From assembly GCA_014084085.1 (NCBI GenBank), contig NPFB01000017.1, forward strand, positions 8,616 through 52,753: a DNA stretch of 44,138 nucleotides, written 5' to 3'. This DNA comes from Hondaea fermentalgiana (taxonomy: Eukaryota > Sar > Bigyra > Thraustochytrida > Thraustochytriidae). Every line of letters begins with the position of its first letter. The first letter of the stretch is position 1. Below the pieces are notes generated by a model. It was not told where the DNA came from, ran no database searches, and was given only the letters and a program-made list of their open reading frames with translations. Made by a program: the position numbers and the translations under genes. Of the stretch, positions 7,568 through 16,500 are shown in pieces.

Positions 7568-10500
7568 TCATTTGGGACGCACCTGAAGAAAGGGTTTGGG
7601 GGCATCCAAGATGAAATCGAGGCGTGGCAAATCGCGAGCCACATCGATTGGTTCCAGGTTACAAGCTTCCAGACGTCGCCATGAAGCCTCGTCGTCCACC
7701 TCCACAGGCGCCAGCACCCGTCGCACACTCGAATCGTGCATACTTATCGAGTATTGAGCACCTTCGCCAAAGCTATTATTCTCGCATGGTTCCACCATGT
7801 CAAGAGAGGTGAGCTGCTCTTGCAGTAGCGTCGCTCTCGCTTCGGGAGAGAGTCTGATCACATGACCAGTTCCCTTTACTGCGATTCTTTCTGCAGCTTC
7901 CGCGCTGTCGACGTGCACTGTGAACGCAAAGTCAACCGGATCTAATCCAGGATCAACGCCGACTTGAATACTTGAAAATTGGCCCGGCAAGAGTTTCACC
8001 TGCAGCGGCGTCTCCCCTTCTTTTAAACTGCCCGCGAGCTCATCTTTACTTGCCTCCATCTCCTCGGGCTCTGTTCTCTGCGCCGTTGTTTCCATACTTG
8101 GATTGGCAAGCAATAATCGCGCATGCGTTTGACACAATTTCTTCACAGAGAGACAAAGCTCTGCAGGTACCGTGCCGCGATTGGTAAAAGTCAGTGTTCT
8201 CCATGAGAACACGCCGCAAGGCGTCTCCCCGAAGTCAAAGCATCGAGTCTCGGGAACGACCTGCACATTGTACACTCCGCCAACCCCGGAGGCACTCACA
8301 ATTTTATACCTGCCCCGTGACTCGACGATAAAGTCTCCCGGAAAGCGGCCCAGGTCAACGGGCTTGAAGAAGACCACCACGGCTTGACTTTGCCTGATGT
8401 CAAGTACGCCAGTGTCCGGCAACACACGATATCCTGGCGCGACAGCTGGGACAGACCATTCAAGCTTTATTTTCCCAGTGTTCCGGATCACAAAGCTACG
8501 CTCGTACTCAACGCCGGGTGCACAGACGCCAAAGTCAACCTTCGAGCCCTCAATATAGAATTTGGGATACACCCCAACGCCGTTCACTTGAATGTCGAAA
8601 AGACCCACATTCGACTGCGCCTTGATGCTTCCTCGCAGCTCGTAGCCCCCAAGAGGCTTCCAACTGACGACGAACGATGCTTCTCCATGACCAGGCACCA
8701 TGAAGGACTTGGGTGCAACTTTGAGCGGAAAGCTTGGCTGCAGACTCATTTCTGCAGGATAGCCGCCATAATTGCGAATCGTTACAGTCTTATTGACAAG
8801 GTCGCCCACTGCACACGCACCCATTTGGACACGGTCAAACTCCTCCGACCGCAAGGTAGAAGAGTCACACTTGCCGCGAAGAACAAGCACTAAGGAGCTG
8901 CCCACTAGATCGGTCTCTGCATGGATCTCTTTGTGAAACGAGCCAAGGAAGCGTTCCAGATCCCCTCCAGACTTTGCCCCGACAACGAAAGTAGCGACAA
9001 TTTCAACGGACTCGCCGGGGGGGAGATACCCCTCCCATCGAGAAAGCCGAAACGGAAACGCGACGTCGCTAGACTCGTTCTGGCCCTCTTCGTTCATGTC
9101 AAGGTCGTCTACAACGCGCTTGAGTCGAAACCCGAATCCCATGGTCCCGGCATTGGAGAAAGTGACCATGGCGGGTGCCGGCCTTGACACCTGGAAGTGG
9201 CCAAAGTCAAAGACAGGTGGATTGACGACTAAATCTGCTGTGCCGGCGTGAAGGCGCAGAGGTATATCAAAGTTGGAGTAGATCGAAGACAGCGCAATGC
9301 GCACGTTTCCCAAATTCTCCTCAACTGCCTTGCTGGGCAAATATGTCACAGTGACAACCCGTTTCTCGAATGGAGCGATGGAGAGATGCTGCGGTTCCGC
9401 CTTAAGGTCATCCAAGGGCGTCCACTTGGCTGCCTTCTTTTTGTCAGGTGCGGGCTCGTTGCTTTCGGTGTAAAGGAGCGAAATATCCAAGGGATAGACA
9501 AGATCCCCTGCATTTGATATCTCAAAAGAACGCTGATACGCGTTGCCCACAATGCAATCCAGAAAGTCGATGCGATGTACAGACAGACTAAGTACAGCCT
9601 CTCTACCGCTTCCAAAGAGATGCAGCGAGTATGATCCAACGGTTGTTTGAATTGTGAAAACCTCTTCGAAGTGGCTTTCTGAATTGGGATGGAAGACAAG
9701 AGGCACATAGTAGCTCTCAGAGGGTGCAATTCGTAACACCTGACCAGACGTCAGCTCCTGTGGCCAGCCCTCGCCACGCTCAAAGACGGCGTGCGTCCGG
9801 CGCCGATGCTTCTGAAAGTTGAGTGCTGTGATTGTCAGCACGGCGTTTCCAGAGTTGCCAATGCGCAGTCGCTTGGGGATTGTCTTCCCGACCATGCAGC
9901 GACCAAAGTCAAAGCTTTCATAGTGGTCAAGATCAAGCTGCGGGTAGCCTCCGCCCGCATAAACATCGAGAACAATCGGTGCCGTGCAATTCGTCTCAAA
10001 AAGCACAGGGTGCGCGCAGATGCCCTCGCTTGAAGGAGAGTATACAAAATCTACCGCAAGTACATCGCCAGGCTCCAAAACACCATCGCACGGGTCCGCT
10101 ACGAGATCTGCATTGGTGTTTCGAATGCGAAATTCAGCTGCCATGCTTCCTTGATTCTCAAAGACACGTCGAATCACCTTGGTTTCTCCGAGCGCCTGAC
10201 GACCAAAGTTGATTGTTCCCAGGTCGTCCACGATAATTCGCACTTCTTGAGACTCAGCACGAACAGGAATTTCGTAGGGTCCCACACCAGGCAACGTCGG
10301 CGCCACGACCAGCGTCGCTTCAAAGCTCCCTTCAATAGATGTATTGAGCGTTACCGTCACGTCCATGCTCATGCGTTTCGACAGAGTCCCTTGTCGCGGC
10401 GTCACTTGCACGTGCGGGAGAGAAAACCGGCTGTCCTCGAGCTCCTTCTCAAACTGCTGCTGTGGGTCGATATCGGCAGCGTTGTTGGCAGCATGTTCGC

Positions 10501-13500
10501 GCCGTGATGCGGACGCATGAAGGAACTCACGTAGCGCCCGTGAATCACGAGCGATGTCGTCTTTGGTGCGCACGACTTCGGAAAGATCCCTTGCTTCATC
10601 CTCTTGACGTGCGAGTTGAATCTCCTGGTACTTGTGAAAACGTTCGAGAATCTGTGCCACTCGCGCGCCGGCCGTCTCGCCAGCAGCCTGCAATCCTCGG
10701 AAGGCCTCATTCAGCCCAGAGAGTGTACCCGCCGCGGCACTTTGCGATTTCCGATGCGCAAACGAACCAGCACTAATTTTAGCAACCCTATTTCTCTTGG
10801 TCGTGTCACGAAGACCCAGACAGGCTTCCAGGTCAGCATCTGGATCCAACAGGGCCTCACGCTGGTCTGCTGTCAGCTCTTGGTTGCCCGTCAATGCGCG
10901 CGCCTCTCGCACAAGGGCGAGGACATTTTCCAGCGCCCAATGCCAGAATCTGCGTAAACCAAGGCGGGTTGTTGATCCCTTTAAGAGCACTGTCCCGGAG
11001 CGTACGCCCGCTTTGGACAGCGCAAATGCCTCGCGCGAGCTGGGTTTCATCTTCCAGTAGATCTCAACGCTCGATGGAATCGAGCCAGAATTGGATAGCG
11101 TGATGGTGCGCGTATAGGTGTGATCACAAGCGATTTGCCCAAAGTCAAGGTCTCCCGTATGACGCAGTTTGACGCCCCCGCCCCGAGCCCGGAGGGGAAT
11201 TGATTTGGCATCAAACTCGCTTCGGACTTTGAGCATGCCTGCATACGTGATTTCTCGCTCTGCAAAGAGTCGCACGCGCAAGATCGCAAAAAAGCCAGGG
11301 GGCAAAGTGCACTCCACGACAACATGTCCCTCGGTGTCGTCCCCTGATTTCCCGTAGTGATCGAGAGCAAGCTTGCTCTGCGCCCTAAGAAGACCATCGT
11401 CACCCGACGGCAAGAAGATCGATCCGCGGCTTGGCCCTGTGCGGCCGGATGTGACTTCTGATCCTCCAGGGTCTCTCTGAGGGGCAGAGTGATGTTGCTG
11501 ATGCGATTTTTGCAGATGTTGCGATTGCTGTGATTTGCCTCGACGGCCTTTTCGAGGCACAATCATCATTGGCGACGCGTATTGAGGGGCGCCATGCGAA
11601 GATTGGGGACCAAGTCGTTCCGCTTCGCCGTTCGAGCATTTGAACTTTGAACCGTACCCAGGTGTGGCAGCTTGAACGTCAGTCATGCGAATGCTTCCAA
11701 TGGTGTACGAAGGCGAAGTTGATTCGCAGACGAGCCGTAGGGGCACTTGGCCTATGTTGTGTAGCAAGACTTTCTTCTCCATCAGAACGTGGGTGGACAC
11801 CAATTGAAAGTCGAGTCCGTGCATGCTCTTGTCGCGCTCTGACACAAACTCAACGTCAACAACACCTTTGCCGCCGGTACCTGCGACAGGAATGCTCAAG
11901 CGCGATGCACTGTTGTAAATTGCGACGAAATTCCCCTCAACACGATCGCTGAGCGTAGGTGCAAAGCTGACCTGCAGGGGTAAAGACTCTCCGGGGCCCA
12001 CCGTCCCGTCTCGCGGGAAAATTGCATATTCGCTGGACGCATTCGACTGAAGAGAAAACACCGCGGGGAGTTTTCCAGAATTGTGCAAGAGAACTGTGCG
12101 CAGGTGTGTCTGTCGCACCGCCGAGATACCAAAGTCTACCACGGTGTCCTGGAGCGGCATTTGATCCGTGTCATGCAGCTCGAGGCTTGCAAAGGCCTCT
12201 TTGGCCCGAAGCGTGAGCTGCTCATACCCCGTGGCGTGCCGCAGCTGAATTTTGACGGAGAAAATGCTGCTGCGAGTACTATGAGAGAAATTCACGGTTT
12301 CGGGAACTTTGAATGTAAAGCGCACAGGGGAGCGCCCATATGCATTGCATGTTCCACTCGTCTCGAGAGCGAAGCCAAACTTGGCGAGGGCGCGAGGAAG
12401 ATGCTCTGTTAGTTCATTCGCTCCATGAACGAGGCTCTTGCGTGGCTTTTGAGACGCCCCGGCCGCGCCGCCGCTTCTCTCGGCATGAGCTGAGTCTTCT
12501 CCCGCAACATGCGCAAACTGCAAAAGCGTCGCTCGCAAGTCTGCATCGCTCGGATCGGGCTCAACGATGAAGTCATAGGGAACATTGCCGGGATTCATGA
12601 CATGAATTGTTCGCTCGTAGGCTTGCCCCGCTTCGCACAGTCCAAAGTCAATGACCCGCAGAGGAGTATCCAGTTCGAGAAGCGGATCTCCTCCGACGCC
12701 TCGAATTTCCGCTTTGATGGTGTCGAAGCGATTTTGGATTGCAAATATTGCATGTGACTCCTTTTCTCGCTCGAGTGGCGTGAAGCTGACGGTGAAGTGG
12801 ATCATCATCCCCGTGGAAAAAGTGCCTTCCATAGGCTCGACCGTCAGATATTCTGGGACAAAGTCTTCATAATCATCGGGAAAAGAATAAGTATCGAGCC
12901 ACGACTCGCGACAGGACTTGTCTAGGGACTGCCGCTTAGGCCCATGCGCGAGTGAGTTTCGCCTTTGGCCGTTTGCTATGGCTGATGCTCGGCGCATATG
13001 ACGTTCGATCGCTGCCCGTGTGGGACGAAGAAAGGCGCAAGCAAAGTCGAGACCCACGTCTCCAATGTTTGTCACCGTAAAGCTACGCACATGTGTCTGC
13101 TTCACGAGAGCAACATCGAAATCGAGACCATGAAGCGCCCGTTCGGGTGTAATACTAAGGTCCGGAACACCCACGAAGGCAGAGACGTCTACTTCGTAGA
13201 ATACCGAAGCATCCTGAATCATGTGCACGACCAGAGTGGTTTCCACACGCTCAAGCGTTGTGGGCGTAAAAATCACTGGAATTTGAATACTGTCTCGCGG
13301 GGGTACACAAATACCTTCTGCGTTGTGGCTCACATGGAGACTTTTAATTGGCATTTTGAACGCCACGAAACATTCGGCTGTACCGTAGTTGAAGACTTGC
13401 AAGTGCGCAAGATTGGCAACGCCTACAATTGCCTGCTCGTACTTGATCCTTGCCTGTCTCACATGAAGTTGGGGTAATCCTCCACTGCCGCTACAGTGAA

Positions 13501-16500
13501 TTCTTATCAGGTTTGAGGCGGTGTCTGTCGGCACACTCTCAGGAACATTACTGTGGGTATTCCACGTAACGTGAAGCGTGACATCGTGCAGGCCTTGGTC
13601 ATTGGCCAAATACCTTACCGTCACGCATCGCGTCTCTCCGGACTGAATGGTGCCCACAGCAGGCACAAAGGAGAAAAGGTTGCCAAATCGGGATGCATCC
13701 ACGTTGTTAGCATCGGGATCCCGCTCGACGACGAAATCCGCAGCCATGTTTCCTGAATTATATAGTCGAAATTCGCGTGATTTCCGCATTCCAACTTGAA
13801 TGCAGCCAAACGACAAGTGAGGGGCTGTGGGAGCCGCGGCGTTGTCCGATGCAGGTGTCATTTCATCACAAAGAGCTTCCACTGCTGCGGCGCCTGTTGC
13901 GCCATGGAGAGCAAATGGAAGGCTATCATAGACGCTTGAGCGGCCAAGAGGCACCTTTTCACTTCCGGGCAAGCTCGTCTCAAAGATGAGAGAGGCGTGA
14001 ATCTCTTTTTGAAGAAATTCTTTGGTTGGCTTGAAGACAACTTTGACGCGTTGACTTCGGCCTGCGTCCAGCGTGCATGCTGCGGGTGTGATCGCAAATA
14101 TATCTTGGATCATTTCATTGTCAAGAGCAGTGGTGTCTTGTGATTTGGCGCCTGTCGTTTCGTCTTTGATGCGAATCTCTCCTGCATCTGCGTTGCAATT
14201 CAATTTTCCTAGAGAAACGCTGTGTCCTCTTTGCAAATTTGCTTTCCAGTGCACACTTACGACGCCTGGATTGCGAATCGTAAGAAACCCAGTACCAAGT
14301 GACCCAGCAGCGACAACTCCAAAGGAGATCTCTGACGAGTCGAACACGAGCTCCGGCTGAAACTTCGAGGCAACGCGAAAAACATGAATACTTGATGCCG
14401 CGGCCCCAGGTTCGTCAGTGTGCACCTCAAGATCCCCGTCAATCGCTCCAGTGTCCCCTTGCTCAAAGTCCATCTGCAGCGAAATTCGGACGTGTTTCCC
14501 TGGATCGAGTCGAAGTGGGGTCTCAATTGGCTTTGCAAGACCAACTCCATAACGAGCCAGCGCACCGTTGAACTCTTCCAGAGGCTCGTGCGGAAGGTTT
14601 GCTCTCCAATGTAAGGTATTCTCGCTCTCATCTTCCTCGATGCCCGGGTGGTTCGTCTCTTCATCACGGCCACCACGACTACTCTCCTTGTTGACCCGAG
14701 ACGGAGATGATGGGGATTTTTCCACGACACTTTTGCCCAGAGTGTTCGCCGCTGAACGAACTTGTGCACGATCCTGATCCATTTGACGAAGCGCCTTCGC
14801 TCGGAGATCCCGGCGGACATCATCCTGTACAGCTCCGAGGTAAAAATCAACTTCGTCCCAATCTACGGTGTAGGGCAAGCTCGCTGAGTGAGTGACGACA
14901 TCTGGAGCTTCGAGCGCAATGGCGTTCACGCGTGCATCGGTGGCCTCGTCGTGAGTGAGTAGAGCTCCAAGTACGGCCAGACGTCGCATCCTTTGAAGCT
15001 GGGAAGGTGTGATGCCTGGCGCGTGAAGTTGCTCCGCGGTGTGGCCTGGAAGGGTCTCAATACTCCAGCGAAGCCTCGGGAGCTTGCTGTGAACGCGCAA
15101 TACATCGACCGACCTGGTGCCACAATTACGAAGAATCAAGTCAAGGCGCGCGGGGACTGTACGCCCCGTTGGAATAATACCAAAGTCAACACATGTGGTC
15201 GATTCGGATTTAAGAGTTGGCTCTGACGACGCCGCAGAAAACGTCCACACGCGCGAAGGGTTTCCAAAGTTTGTTGTGAGCTCGCAGACCCCTGCCCTTA
15301 CGCGAAGAATCAAATTTTTGGGTTCCTCCGGACCAGAGAGCGACATGATCCTACAAAAACGAACATAGTTGCGAGATATCCCTGGCCTCGCCACCACGTC
15401 GAGAGGCACGCGCCTTGCTGGGTCCTGGCCGGCGGATGGCAGGCTCATGAGCGCGCACGTTTGGCTATCGGCCAATGAAAAGGGACCATCGTCGACAGCA
15501 AGTGCTACCGCAAGATCATGACGGAAAAAATTTGTGAGCAAAACACTTTGCCGAAGCGAACGTCCAACGCTGAGATCGCCAAAGTCTACGACTGTTGGAC
15601 TCGTAGCAACACACTCGTTGCTATGTGCGCCACCATCCAGCATGCCAGAGAACACCTTGATTGCTTGCTTTTTTGAGGCTTCCGAATCAGCATCAAGTGC
15701 GAACGGATCGTGCACCACACAAAGCAAGGGCGCAGCGTACACGCCACCATTGTCCACTTTGAAGCGAAGGGTCAGGTTGCAATGTTCCCACGGTTTCAAA
15801 TGAAAGTCGGCCTTCATGACATAGTCTCTGTCAGCCAAGGCGGCGCCCTCTTGGTCCACAACGATCCGGAAAGGAGATGCATCGGCATCCTGCACAATTG
15901 TGCATGTCATTTGAGCCAGGCATGGAGTGTGGTTGCTCGCGCGTAGCAGTCTTGTTGCACTCTCATCGCGGTGGACGCCACGAAAGATCAGACCATCGTG
16001 CGGGCAGCTCAAATGAATGGGCGCTGTGGCCGCACCTTGTAGAAGCGTGGAGCAGAGCGGGCGCAAATGCCCACCTTTTTCGACGAGAATGCTGAGGAAA
16101 CCCCACGTAGGCCCAAGAGTCACGTTCTCAAGACTGGCATCAATTTCAACTTCGAGGCGAAGAATGTCGTGGGGATCGACAAAACCTTCCTGTAGACTTG
16201 GCTGTCGGAGGACAAAGGGGCTACTAACAAGAGCTTTGAAAGGTTGCGACACGCTCGAAATATTGCGCACCTCAACTGTCGCCCTAGGTCTTTCGTTTTG
16301 ACACGGATTGCCAAAGACTGGAGTGACTCTCTGAGAAATGAGAAGATTGGTTTCGTGCGCGACGAAGCCGTCTGGCGAAGCCGAGGATGAGATTTCGCCC
16401 GTGGGACTGCAATTATCATCTTCTTCGTCTTTCTCCTCATTAAGGGCTTCCTCATGCTCCGCGAGCTCCTGCGCAGGGTGTTCATGGGAGATAGAGACCG